Source: Parapedobacter lycopersici
GTDB taxonomy: Bacteria; Bacteroidota; Bacteroidia; Sphingobacteriales; Sphingobacteriaceae
NCBI RefSeq assembly: GCF_024643285.1
Contig: NZ_JAMSLW010000004.1
Coordinates: 248,001 to 312,000, forward strand
Length of the DNA: 64,000 nucleotides
Reading direction: 5' to 3'
Below are positions 45,095 through 53,571 of this stretch, in pieces; the first letter of the stretch is position 1, and each line of letters begins with the position of its first letter. Below the pieces are notes generated by a model. That model made no database searches. It was not told the DNA's origin and saw nothing but the letters and a program-made list of their open reading frames with translations. Position numbers and translations under genes: made by a program.

Positions 45095-46081
45095 CTAAAG
45101 CTCCCTCGGTCCGTTGGCATTGATTCCGGACACATAGCCGTTGCTGTCGATCCCGTGTTGTGTTAAATGCGATTGAATAACCTTGACAATATCGCCGGCT
45201 GTTTCCCTGCTTTGTGCAAAGGCAAACACGGATGGGCCTGAACCGGAAATACCAAATCCCAGTGCGCCGCTATCGAGTGCCAGTCTGCGCATCTCATAGA
45301 ATTCCGGTATTAAAATCGCCCGTGTAGGTTCGATCAGCACATCCTGCATGCTACGGCCGATCAAGTCATAATCGTTCGTAAACAATCCGGCAACAAGGCC
45401 TGCGATATTGCCCCACTGTATTACTGCATCTTTTAATGCCACCTTTGACCGGATCATCTGTCGGGCGTCACGGGTTGGCACATCTACGTGGGGGAATACA
45501 ACAGCGGCGTGTAATGCCGGCGGTGCAGGGATCGCTACCACATCCAGCGGTTCGTATCCTTTAATGAGCGTAATGCCTCCCAGCAGGCCCGGCGCCACGT
45601 TGTCCGCATGTCCATGGCCGCAGGCAAGCGCTTCGCCCTGAATTGCGAAAGGTAACAGCTCCATCCGGGTTAACGGATTGCCCAGCAATGCATTGATAGC
45701 AAAAAGCCCGGCAACGGTACTCGCGGCACTGGATCCCAGGCCACTGCCAATCGGCATGTGTTTATGCAATTCAATCGTTACACCTACGTCTTCCCGCCCA
45801 ATGTACTTCAGCAGCATCTGAACACAGGCGCTAACGGTGTTTTTTCCCGCCTCACGGGGTAATCTGCCCTCATCACCGGTTACCTGGATGAGGTGTACCC
45901 CAGGTTGGTCTACCCGGCGCATAATGACCTCGTCGCCGGGTTCATCCAGTGCAAACCCAAGTACGTCAAAACCGCAAACGATATTGGCTACCGTAGCGGG
46001 GGCAAATACATGCACCAGTTCTTTTTCTCCGGAATCAGTTCCTGCCATCTTTTCTTCGGTTGTATTTATTATTTTAGTCAT
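45095..46081 (-). CDS. thrB: Homoserine kinase
   Basis: GHMP kinase of 328 residues that phosphorylates homoserine. VHVFAPATVANIVCGFDVLG is the substrate-binding start. HMPIGSGLGSSAASTVAGLF is the GHMP ATP-binding motif 2, and GFGISGSGPSVFAFAQ is motif 3. About 20 additional N-terminal residues precede the family start, and a downstream ATG (MAGTDSGEKE) at 46048 is an alternative. It lies between thrA and thrC in the same operon. Confidence 0.95.
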   Translation of the reverse strand: MTKIINTTEEKMAGTDSGEKELVHVFAPATVANIVCGFDVLGFALDEPGDEVIMRRVDQPGVHLIQVTGDEGRLPREAGKNTVSACVQMLLKYIGREDVGVTIELHKHMPIGSGLGSSAASTVAGLFAINALLGNPLTRMELLPFAIQGEALACGHGHADNVAPGLLGGITLIKGYEPLDVVAIPAPPALHAAVVFPHVDVPTRDARQMIRSKVALKDAVIQWGNIAGLVAGLFTNDYDLIGRSMQDVLIEPTRAILIPEFYEMRRLALDSGALGFGISGSGPSVFAFAQSRETAGDIVKVIQSHLTQHGIDSNGYVSGINANGPREL

Positions 46082-46103
46082 TGGGTATACAATAACGGTT
46101 GTA

Positions 46104-48551
46104 TCACGCCCCTACGTTAACCAGGTCGGCAAATACACCTGCTGCAGTGACCTCAGCACCTGCACCCGGCCCTTTCACTACTAACGGGCGCTCCTTATAG
46201 CGCTCCGTGGTAAATGAAATGATATTGTCGCTTCCCGACAAGGTAAAAAACGGATGGTCTTCTCCCACCATTTCCAGGGCAATGGCGACTTTTCCGCCTT
46301 CCATTTTTCCGATATAACGCAGGGCTTTGTTTTCGCGCTGTGCCTGGTCTTTGAGTGCATTAAAATGCGCATCGGCGGCTTTCAATTCGCGGTAAAAATC
46401 GGCGACCGAAACTGCCTGAAGACAGGCCTCCGGCAATATTCCGCCGAGATCCACATCCGCTGCCTCCAATGGATAGCCGGCGTCCCGCGCCAGGATAAGC
46501 ATTTTACGCATAAAGTCCGTTCCACGCAGATCTTCCCTTGGGTCAGGCTCGGTATACCCCTTTTCCTGCGCTGCCTTGACCACATCGTGGAAGGAAGCGT
46601 CTCCGGTAAAATTATTGAAAATATACGATATGGTACCCGAAAGGATGGCCTCGATACGTGTGATGCGGTCGCCGCTCAGCATCAGGTCTTTCTGCACCCG
46701 TACGATGGGCAGCCCCGCCCCTACATTGGTTTCATAAAAGAAATCCACACCATGCCTGCGGGCAGCGTCTTTTAGCTGTTTGTATTGGCTATACTTACCG
46801 GAGTTGGCAATTTTATTGCAGGTAACAATCGAGATATTAGCATTGAATATCGACTCATAATACGGTATAGGCAACTCGCTTGCCGTATTATCAATAAACA
46901 CGCAGTTCGGGAGGTTCATGCGTTTCATCCGCTCCACAAAACCCGGCAGGTCAGCCTGCTCACCAGATTCCCCAAGTTGTTCTTCCCACTTTTCCAGCGC
47001 GATTCCCTCGCTATTGAACAGCATTTTCCGCGAATTACTGATGCCCACCACTTTAATTTCGATATCGTTGTGGTTCAGCAAAAAGTCGTGCTGCGCCTGT
47101 ATTTGTTTAAACAGCGTGGAACCGATATTTCCCGTGCCGACATTAAATACGTGGAGCGTTTTGTTAAGCTGGGCGAAGAACGCGTCATGAACCGCATTCA
47201 GTGCCTTGGAAAGATCGGCCTTAGCGATGATTACAGAGATATTGTATTCCGAGGACCCCTGTGCAATCGCCCGTACATTGATACCGTTCCGGCCCAATGC
47301 ATGGAAAAGTTTGCCTGCCATGCCGGGGGTCTGTTTCATGTTCTCACCCACGATAGCCAATACAGACAACTGATTTTCAATTTCCGGCTCGAGCAACTTG
47401 TTGGCCTGCAATTCCAGTTCAAATTCGTTTTCAATGAGCCGTTTCGCCCGCAGTGCTTCTCCCGGATGAACGGCAAACGTGATGCTATGTTCTGATGACG
47501 ACTGGGTAATAAGCACGACATTAATCTGCTCCCTTGCCAGCAACGTAAACAACCTGCCGCTGAACCCTGCCTTGCCGATCATACCGCCTCCGCTCAGGTT
47601 GATTATGCTGATATCGGAAATCGATGAGATACCCTTGATAGGTAATTCGGTCATACCGCTTTCATGCTGGATGGCTGTTCCCGCAAAATCGGGATTGAAT
47701 GTATTCCGGATTACAATGGGAATCTTCTTTAGAAATGCCGGAATCATCGTAGGAGGATAAATTACTTTTGCGCCAAAATAGGAAAGCTCCATGGCCTCAG
47801 TATACGAAAGCAGCGGCAGGGAAAACGCCTTCCTTACAATCCGTGGGTCGGCGGTAAGCATGCCGTCAACATCCGTCCATATTTCAATGGATTCAGCCGC
47901 CAGCGCAGCGCCGATGATGGCCGCGGTATAATCACTGCCTCCCCGGCCCAGGGTAGTCACCCTCCCTTTTTCATTGGACGCAATGAAACCAGTGACAAAA
48001 AGCAACCGATCGCTATTTTCGGAAACGAACGACCGGATACGCTGTTCCGAAAGTGGCTGGTTTACCTGGGCGCTTCCAAAGTGGCTGTCCGTGTAGATTA
48101 ATTCCGTTGCGTCAACGAAGCATGCCGCTGGAAAATACTGCTCGGCAATTTTACTGATCAGAAAAGCCGATGACCGTTCACCGTAACTTAAAATCAGGTC
48201 GCGGCTCTGTGAACTAAGTTCGCGGAGACTGAGAATACTTTGCAACAGATCCTCCAGTTCATTCAGGTACAGTTTCAGTTTGGTAAATACCGGATTTTGG
48301 TGCTTTACGGCAATCAATTGTTTTACCACCGCAAAATGCCGCGCTTCCATCTCAGATAAGCCCGCTGCAAAATCAATACCCTCTGCAGCCTCCTCCGCAA
48401 GTTTAGTCAGTAAGTTGGTTATTCCGCCCATGGCAGAAAGCACAACCACCGGCTGTTCGTTAGCAGCATGTGATTTTTTAATAATTTCGAGCACCGCCCT
48501 GATACTGTCCACGGAGCCTACGGATGTCCCTCCGAACTTAAGTACTTTCAT
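46104..48551 (-). CDS. thrA: Bifunctional aspartate kinase / homoserine dehydrogenase I
   Basis: Fused enzyme of 815 residues that starts and steers the threonine branch. The kinase part begins MKVLKFGGTSVGSVDSIRAV and includes TTLGRGGSDYTAAIIGAAL. Two ACT domains (about 310-460) should bind the feedback inhibitor threonine (SVLAIVGENMKQTPGMAGKL). The homoserine dehydrogenase part starts at VFNVGTGNIGSTLFKQIQAQ (NAD(P) motif) and has the LSGTISYIFNNF and EKGYTEPDPREDLRGTD stretches. Length matches E. coli ThrA. A leader peptide and terminator lie directly upstream, so its transcription is attenuated by Thr/Ile supply. Confidence 0.97.
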   Translation of the reverse strand: MKVLKFGGTSVGSVDSIRAVLEIIKKSHAANEQPVVVLSAMGGITNLLTKLAEEAAEGIDFAAGLSEMEARHFAVVKQLIAVKHQNPVFTKLKLYLNELEDLLQSILSLRELSSQSRDLILSYGERSSAFLISKIAEQYFPAACFVDATELIYTDSHFGSAQVNQPLSEQRIRSFVSENSDRLLFVTGFIASNEKGRVTTLGRGGSDYTAAIIGAALAAESIEIWTDVDGMLTADPRIVRKAFSLPLLSYTEAMELSYFGAKVIYPPTMIPAFLKKIPIVIRNTFNPDFAGTAIQHESGMTELPIKGISSISDISIINLSGGGMIGKAGFSGRLFTLLAREQINVVLITQSSSEHSITFAVHPGEALRAKRLIENEFELELQANKLLEPEIENQLSVLAIVGENMKQTPGMAGKLFHALGRNGINVRAIAQGSSEYNISVIIAKADLSKALNAVHDAFFAQLNKTLHVFNVGTGNIGSTLFKQIQAQHDFLLNHNDIEIKVVGISNSRKMLFNSEGIALEKWEEQLGESGEQADLPGFVERMKRMNLPNCVFIDNTASELPIPYYESIFNANISIVTCNKIANSGKYSQYKQLKDAARRHGVDFFYETNVGAGLPIVRVQKDLMLSGDRITRIEAILSGTISYIFNNFTGDASFHDVVKAAQEKGYTEPDPREDLRGTDFMRKMLILARDAGYPLEAADVDLGGILPEACLQAVSVADFYRELKAADAHFNALKDQAQRENKALRYIGKMEGGKVAIALEMVGEDHPFFTLSGSDNIISFTTERYKERPLVVKGPGAGAEVTAAGVFADLVNVGA

Positions 48552-48600
48552 ATTGAATCTGCTTTAGCCGCATCTATACTGCGCGTCATCCAACTGTGTT

Positions 48601-48638
48601 AAATTAAAAACGCCCTCCTCTATCTGAGGAAGGCGCTT
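48601..48638 (-). terminator. Attenuator terminator before thrA
   Basis: On the minus strand CGCCTTCCTC (48635-48626) and GAGGAGGGCG (48620-48611) form a 10-bp stem, with one G-U pair and a five-base loop, followed by TTTTT. It lies 50 bases before the thrA start. Its 5' arm can instead pair with GAGGAAG in the last codons of the leader peptide. Confidence 0.85.
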
Positions 48639-48672
48639 ATGGTTTTCTATTTTTAAGATTACAACATAAAAA

Positions 48673-48744
48673 CTACTTCCTCCGTGTACTTGCCCCGGTG
48701 GTAATAATTGTTGTAATCGTTGTATTATTCAAATGTACTTTCAC
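48673..48744 (-). CDS. thrL: thr operon leader peptide (23 codons)
   Basis: Short open frame with a GTG start, encoding M-KVHLNN followed by TTITTIITTGASTRRK and a TAG stop. Seven of 23 residues are Thr and three are Ile, a run expected to stall ribosomes when either charged tRNA is scarce. Codons 21-23 (CGG AGG AAG) carry the GAGGAAG antiterminator sequence, so a ribosome reaching the stop codon would block it and allow termination. This has the same logic as the E. coli thr leader, whose peptide also mixes Thr and Ile codons. It begins about 12 bases after the predicted transcription start. The assignment comes from the sequence; expression is not shown. Confidence 0.85.
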   Translation of the reverse strand: MKVHLNNTTITTIITTGASTRRK

Positions 48745-48762
48745 TATGCTTAAATTCCGTGA

Positions 48763-48794
48763 CAAAGGAACGCTATTCGTTTGAGATTCGCAAA
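48763..48794 (-). promoter_or_regulatory. Promoter of the thr operon
   Basis: On the minus strand TTTG (48794-48791) and TTCCTTTG (48770-48763, one mismatch to TAnnTTTG) are 20 bases apart. Transcription should start near 48757, just upstream of the leader peptide. Confidence 0.75.
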
Positions 48795-48862
48795 AAAAAG
48801 TTGCTTTTTTTATCATGTCGTTAATATTTATACACGTTATTAACATATGTTTATTTTTTCTC

Positions 48863-48893
48863 TTGCATGGATAGCAAATTTACCATAGCTTTG
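48863..48893 (+). promoter_or_regulatory. Promoter of the NlpC/P60 gene
   Basis: TTG at 48863-48865 and TAGCTTTG at 48886-48893 are 20 bases apart. The -7 box matches TAnnTTTG exactly. The implied leader is about 68 bases. Confidence 0.7.
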
Positions 48894-48967
48894 CAAACCA
48901 AGTAGGTAAACGTAAATTTATTACCCACACAAATCAACGTCTGAGTGTTTTACAAAAAGGCAGCTTA

Positions 48968-49555
48968 ATGAATTTAAAAACATCGATAGCATGCTTGCTA
49001 TTTGCTTGCTTATTTGCCGTTTCGCAGGCACAGACATCAACCCAGGTAGCTGTTACCTCTACCGGGGCACAGGATCCGGATAATTTGGCCAAGGAATATT
49101 TCGCTCAAATCATGGGTGTGGCCGCATCGGCAACGAGCAACACCAAACTCTACCAGTTTATTTACGAATGGATTGGCACTCCCTATCGCCTGGGAGGCAA
49201 AACAAAAAAAGGAGTGGATTGTTCCAAGTTTGCCTACGAGTTATACGATAAAGTCTTCAACACCACATTGGGCTATAACAGCCGGAATATTTACACCCAG
49301 GTAGATCCGGTTAAAAAAGAAGAGCTCAAACCCGGCGATTTGGTGTTTTTCAAAATCCGCAGCCGCAACATCAGTCATGTCGGTGTATACATTGGCAACG
49401 ATAAGTTTGCACATGCTTCTTCCAGTCGCGGTGTCATGATCAGCGATTTAAATGAAGCATACTGGAAACGTTATTATTACAATGGCGGCAGGATGCTTAC
49501 GGCGCAGCATATGCTTGCGGAAGAAGAAGGCTCCTACGTTCCTTCTGTAAATTAA
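48968..49555 (+). CDS. NlpC/P60-family peptidoglycan endopeptidase
   Basis: Exported cysteine peptidase of 195 residues that should cut peptide stems of peptidoglycan. A signal peptide ends near SQAQ. The NlpC/P60 domain shows the catalytic triad: Cys85 in KKGVDCSKFAYELY, His137 in RNISHVGVYIGND and a third polar residue His149 in KFAHASSSRGV. LKPGDLVFFKIRSR is the usual strand. No binding domain such as SH3b or LysM is present. It has its own consensus promoter and is followed by a phosphoribosyltransferase gene. Confidence 0.93.
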   Translation: MNLKTSIACLLFACLFAVSQAQTSTQVAVTSTGAQDPDNLAKEYFAQIMGVAASATSNTKLYQFIYEWIGTPYRLGGKTKKGVDCSKFAYELYDKVFNTTLGYNSRNIYTQVDPVKKEELKPGDLVFFKIRSRNISHVGVYIGNDKFAHASSSRGVMISDLNEAYWKRYYYNGGRMLTAQHMLAEEEGSYVPSVN

Positions 49556-49636
49556 ATCCGCTACCGGGAGCGTTCCCGGCTTGCAGCGCTCCTTTCCGTT
49601 TCTTACCTTTATCGACCGTTCCAATAAAAGCAGCGC

Positions 49637-50149
49637 ATGCCAACGAAGAAAACATTAATCCTTAATCAGGAACAGATCCGGCAAAAGTCATTACGCATCG
49701 CGTATCAGATTGTAGAAGATAATTTTGAGGAAAAATCCCTGGTTCTGGTAGGCATAGCCTCCCGCGGTTACGCATTTGCACAACGGCTAAAGGCGCTGCT
49801 GGAACAAATCTCCTCCCTGGACATCCGGCTGATCAAGGTGACGCTGGATAAGGAAAGCCGGACATTGGACGCGGAAACCGATATTCCTATTGAAGAGGCA
49901 AAAAATAAAGTGATCATTCTGGTTGATGATGTGCTGAACAGCGGCCGGACACTCGCGTATGGTTTAGGTATCTTCTTCGATATCCCTATCAAGAAAATGC
50001 GGACGGCTGTTTTGATTGACAGGAGCCACCACAAGTTTCCCATTTTCAGTGACTATTCGGGGCTGAAACTCTCCACCATCCTTAAGGAGCACGTAGAAGT
50101 CAACCTAACAGAATGCGATGGCGGTGAGGATGCCGCCTGGCTGATCTGA
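49637..50149 (+). CDS. PyrR-like phosphoribosyltransferase
   Basis: Cytoplasmic PRTase-fold protein of 170 residues. The PRPP motif is VIILVDDVLNSGRTLAYG at about 92-109. LVLVGIASRGYAFAQRLKAL is the first strand-helix with the pyrophosphate loop. Overall it resembles PyrR (uracil phosphoribosyltransferase/pyr attenuation protein). PyrR RNA-binding residues cannot be confirmed, and no pyrimidine genes are nearby, so it may be a plain uracil or purine phosphoribosyltransferase. It converges with the lytic transglycosylase gene. Confidence 0.85.
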   Translation: MPTKKTLILNQEQIRQKSLRIAYQIVEDNFEEKSLVLVGIASRGYAFAQRLKALLEQISSLDIRLIKVTLDKESRTLDAETDIPIEEAKNKVIILVDDVLNSGRTLAYGLGIFFDIPIKKMRTAVLIDRSHHKFPIFSDYSGLKLSTILKEHVEVNLTECDGGEDAAWLI

Positions 50150-50162
50150 TCTTCCTTATATT

Positions 50163-51599
50163 TTATTTCACTGTTATCTTCAGCGTCATCCCCGGCCGGA
50201 TTGTATTCCCCCTCAATGCGTTCGCTGTACGGATGCCGGATACGGTAGCGCCGCGGTATTTCTGTGCTATACCGGATAACGTATCTCCCTTTTTAACACG
50301 ATAAGTAAGGTAGGTAGGGGCAGCAGCAGTCGCATTGTTCTTCTGATGCTGTTGGCCACCTGATACTTTCAGCTGTTGACCAGGTACAATCAGGTGTCGT
50401 TGAAGGTTATTCCAAGCGCGGAGATCCTGCACTGTAATATGGTACTGTTTAGCTATCTTTTCCAATGTCTCGCCCTTTTGCACCCGGTGCATTGTCGCTG
50501 TCACTGCCTTTCCAGCAGTATTTGAAGCATTGACAAATTGGGCCTGATTTGATACGGGGGTGTTGTTGAGTACGGCGTATAACGCCGGATAAGCCATCGG
50601 TTTTACTTCAGGCAGAATAAGTCGTTTTGGCGTCTCTGTCGAACCGTTTACCATCCCCCGTTTATATGCAGGGTTCAGTGTTGCGATAACATCTTCACCA
50701 ATGTTCAGTGCCTGGGCTACACCGGCGAACGGAACGGTGCGCTGCACCCAAACCGTTTCTGTATCCAGCAAAACTTCGGTTTCTGCTGCTGAAATTTCAT
50801 TTTCTTCGTGATATTCCAGCATATAGGTCATGGCAATGAAAGCGGGGACATAATTTCGGGTTTCACGTGGCAGGTACGGGCTGATTGCCCAATAGTCGGG
50901 ATTATTAATTCCGGAGCGACGGATGGCGCGCAGTACATTACCTGTTCCGCAATTATATGCCGCAATGGCCATGAGCCAATCGCCGAATTGATCGTATGCG
51001 TCCAAGAGGTACGCTGCAGCGGCATGACTGGCTGCTATTGGATCCTTCCGTTCATCAACATAGCTATCGATCGTGAGCCCGTACATACGGGCCGTGGAAA
51101 ACATAAATTGCCATGGTCCTGTTGCCCCGACACGTGATACGGCGTGAGGATTTAACGCCGACTCCACAATGGATAGGTATTTTATTTCATCGGGCACGCC
51201 CGCTTCCGTAAATATCCGCTCATAAATGGGAAAATAGTACTGGCCTAATCCCATCATACGGGAGAGATACCGCTTATACCGGTCGGTACTGTACACATCA
51301 ATGTAAGACTGTACCTGCTCATTATAATTCAGCGGAACTTCTTTTTGTACGTAGGCCAGCCGGCCTTCAACGGTGGTAGGAACCAGTTCCAGCATTGGTG
51401 ACGAAACCAGGTCGTCATTGAGATGTACAAAATTGATGCTATCCCCGATCAGGTCGAGGCGCGAGTTGATGCGATCGTCAATCGCTTCGTCTGCCAATGA
51501 ATCAATGGGAGCTGACGTAATGGTGTGGCTTTCTGCCTGCGCTGCGTGAATGTACAATAAACTACACGCAGTTAGTACCGGGATCACTTTTTTTATCAT
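50163..51599 (-). CDS. MltD-like lytic transglycosylase with LysM repeats
   Basis: Exported peptidoglycan lytic transglycosylase of 478 residues. A signal peptide ends near AAQAES. The SLT domain has the catalytic Glu146 in IKYLSIVESALNPHAVSRVG and continues ATGPWQFMFSTARMYGL and AAYNCGTGNVLRAIRRSG. Two LysM repeats form the C-terminus (HRVQKGETLEKIAKQYHITV and TYRVKKGDTLSGIAQKYRGA), which bind glycan chains. No lipobox was seen, so it is probably periplasmic rather than outer-membrane anchored as E. coli MltD is. It is read leftwards downstream of tatA. Confidence 0.94.
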   Translation of the reverse strand: MIKKVIPVLTACSLLYIHAAQAESHTITSAPIDSLADEAIDDRINSRLDLIGDSINFVHLNDDLVSSPMLELVPTTVEGRLAYVQKEVPLNYNEQVQSYIDVYSTDRYKRYLSRMMGLGQYYFPIYERIFTEAGVPDEIKYLSIVESALNPHAVSRVGATGPWQFMFSTARMYGLTIDSYVDERKDPIAASHAAAAYLLDAYDQFGDWLMAIAAYNCGTGNVLRAIRRSGINNPDYWAISPYLPRETRNYVPAFIAMTYMLEYHEENEISAAETEVLLDTETVWVQRTVPFAGVAQALNIGEDVIATLNPAYKRGMVNGSTETPKRLILPEVKPMAYPALYAVLNNTPVSNQAQFVNASNTAGKAVTATMHRVQKGETLEKIAKQYHITVQDLRAWNNLQRHLIVPGQQLKVSGGQQHQKNNATAAAPTYLTYRVKKGDTLSGIAQKYRGATVSGIRTANALRGNTIRPGMTLKITVK

Positions 51600-51773
51600 G
51601 CTATCATCCGTAAGTGTTTAGGCGATCCCATAAAAAACTTGCTGGCTGAAGCACTTATGTTGATCAGCATATACTTGGCATTGTATCCATAACTTACCTA
51701 CTAAGAACGCCGGGATTACTTTTTTATTATGTAACAGTTAACAAAAAGAACTGATACCTACCTAAAAACAGAA

Positions 51774-51811
51774 AGACTTTATACCGGTTTGGAGTTACCG
51801 ACATAAAGTCT
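51774..51811 (-). terminator. Terminator after tatA
   Basis: AGACTTTAT (51774-51782) pairs with ATAAAGTCT (51803-51811), with an inner CCGGT/ACCG stem. On the minus strand it is followed by a T-rich run. It lies 35 bases after the tatA stop. Confidence 0.7.
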
Positions 51812-51845
51812 CCAATAATGCAATGTATTGTCTAAGCCAACGCTT

Positions 51846-52031
51846 TTATTGCTTTTCTTCTTTCAATTCTTCTTTGGGAGCCTCTTTTTGCCCTTCTTTA
51901 AACTCGCGTATACCGCGTCCCATACCACGCATTAATTCCGGAATCTTACGGCCGCCGAAAAGCAGCAGCAGTGCCAAAACAATCAGAATAATTTCCTGCG
52001 CACCGAGGAATAACAACACTGAATCTAACAT
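51846..52031 (-). CDS. tatA: Twin-arginine translocase subunit TatA
   Basis: 61-residue inner-membrane protein of the Tat system that exports folded proteins. A single N-terminal helix (ILIVLALLLLFGGRKIPEL) with the FGGRKIPEL hinge is followed by an amphipathic helix (MRGMGRGIREFKEG) and a short acidic-basic tail. Length suits TatA/TatE. The tatC partner is not in the window. A TACATTTG box on the minus strand (52097-52104) suggests its own promoter, although it lies downstream of the EnvC gene. Confidence 0.95.
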   Translation of the reverse strand: MLDSVLLFLGAQEIILIVLALLLLFGGRKIPELMRGMGRGIREFKEGQKEAPKEELKEEKQ

Positions 52032-52158
52032 AATATCTGTTTTAATTTATAAAAATCCTGTCAGCGGCTGCCCAATTATCATACATGGGCAATTCACAAA
52101 TGTAAATATAATATTTTTATTTATATAAATTTATGAAAAATGTGACAAAGCGACTGGA

Positions 52159-53448
52159 CTATTTTGCGAGCCAAGGCTCCGGATTTATCGGTGCTGCACC
52201 TTCCCATAGTTCAAAGTGGACTTCCGATGTCCCGTCATTCGGGTCAACCAACGCTTCGCCCAGCGTTTGTCCGGCCTCGACCTTCTGCCCCTTCTTCACC
52301 GTTGAATTCCGTAGGTTCTGGTAGATGGTAAAATACTTGCCGTGTGAAATAACCACTGCATAATTACCCTGTGGGTTCACTACAGTTAACACCGTTCCAC
52401 TGAAAATAGCCTTAACGGGGCTGCCGTTGGTTGTCCGGATATTGATTCCGGTATTGTTGACAGTAACGTTCCTTCCGTAGGTATGCCGGCCAAAACCCTG
52501 GGTGATGATTCCCTGCGTAACTGGCCAGGGCAGCCGCCCACGGTTGCCTGCAAAATCAGCAGAAAGTTTGGCCGCCGCAGGCGTTGCAGCAAGCACTTCC
52601 GTATCGCTCTTGCGGGTAACGGGATTCTCGGCTTCCACTTCCTTTACCGTTCTCCCTGACCGTTCCGCTTCGAGGGCGATTGCTGCACGGCGCGCCTCTT
52701 CCTCCAGCCGCCGCTGTTCTTCAATTTCCCGGCGGATAGCCGACTGTATAGCCCTGGCAAGTCGGGCATCTTCCTGCTGTTTCTTTTGCAGCTCCTGCTT
52801 GAACTGTTTTTCCTGCTGGGTAAGCGCACTCAACACCTGCGATTGCTTGCCCTGTTCCGTTGATATCGTTTTGCGCTCCTGCTGTTGCTCCGAAAGCAAC
52901 GTTGCCTGTTCTTTTTTGCTGGATTCCAACTGCGCAACCTTTAATGCGATTTCCTTTTGTGTATCCTCAATTTCTTTCGCACGTTCCTTACGCGATTCAT
53001 TAAACTGCTGCAGATACTTCACCCGTTTGAAGGCTTGGTTGAAGTCTTTGGAAGCGAAAATAAACATCATTTTATTGTAGGCATTCCGGTTCCTGAAGGC
53101 AAACAGGATCATACCTTCGTAATCCTTACGGAGTTTAGCTAACTGGTCCCTCAGGTTCTGAATGGTTTTGTTGTGGGATGCAATCTGATTATTGATCAAC
53201 CGTATTTCGCTGCTGATGGTACTTATTTTCTGTTCCCGGAGGCGCAATTGTGCATTCAGGGCATTGACCTGCTTAAGCGATAGGCTCCGGTCGCTGGAAG
53301 TATGCCGAAGGCTCTGGTTAAGCTGTTCGATTTCGCGGTTCAACCGCTCACGCTGCTTCTTGAGCTCGGCACTGCTTTGTGCCTGGCAATTGATTACTAC
53401 CAGAAAAAAAGCCGCAATACTTAAAATGCCTCTAATAAAATTCATCAA
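52159..53448 (-). CDS. EnvC-like murein hydrolase activator, degenerate LytM domain
   Basis: Exported coiled-coil protein of 429 residues. After a signal peptide (ending NCQAQS), residues 25-280 are a long coiled coil (AELKKQRERLNREIEQLNQS and similar repeats). The C-terminal 120 residues are an M23/LytM domain that has lost catalytic residues: NTGINIRT replaces HxGxD, YFTIYQNL lacks the usual His, and EVHFELW has only one His. This matches EnvC/NlpD-type activators, which regulate amidases at the septum without cutting peptidoglycan. It follows the DUF4292 gene in a row of leftward genes and precedes tatA. Confidence 0.9.
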   Translation of the reverse strand: MMNFIRGILSIAAFFLVVINCQAQSSAELKKQRERLNREIEQLNQSLRHTSSDRSLSLKQVNALNAQLRLREQKISTISSEIRLINNQIASHNKTIQNLRDQLAKLRKDYEGMILFAFRNRNAYNKMMFIFASKDFNQAFKRVKYLQQFNESRKERAKEIEDTQKEIALKVAQLESSKKEQATLLSEQQQERKTISTEQGKQSQVLSALTQQEKQFKQELQKKQQEDARLARAIQSAIRREIEEQRRLEEEARRAAIALEAERSGRTVKEVEAENPVTRKSDTEVLAATPAAAKLSADFAGNRGRLPWPVTQGIITQGFGRHTYGRNVTVNNTGINIRTTNGSPVKAIFSGTVLTVVNPQGNYAVVISHGKYFTIYQNLRNSTVKKGQKVEAGQTLGEALVDPNDGTSEVHFELWEGAAPINPEPWLAK

Positions 53449-53571
53449 TTCACGTTGCTTTTACGATGTTGTAAAATAGGAACGCCTACGCTATTTTGCT
53501 AAACGGTATTTTTGCCGATTATTGTCTGCGAAAGTAATAAAACCACCCCGATAAACCATGCCATCCTGTAA

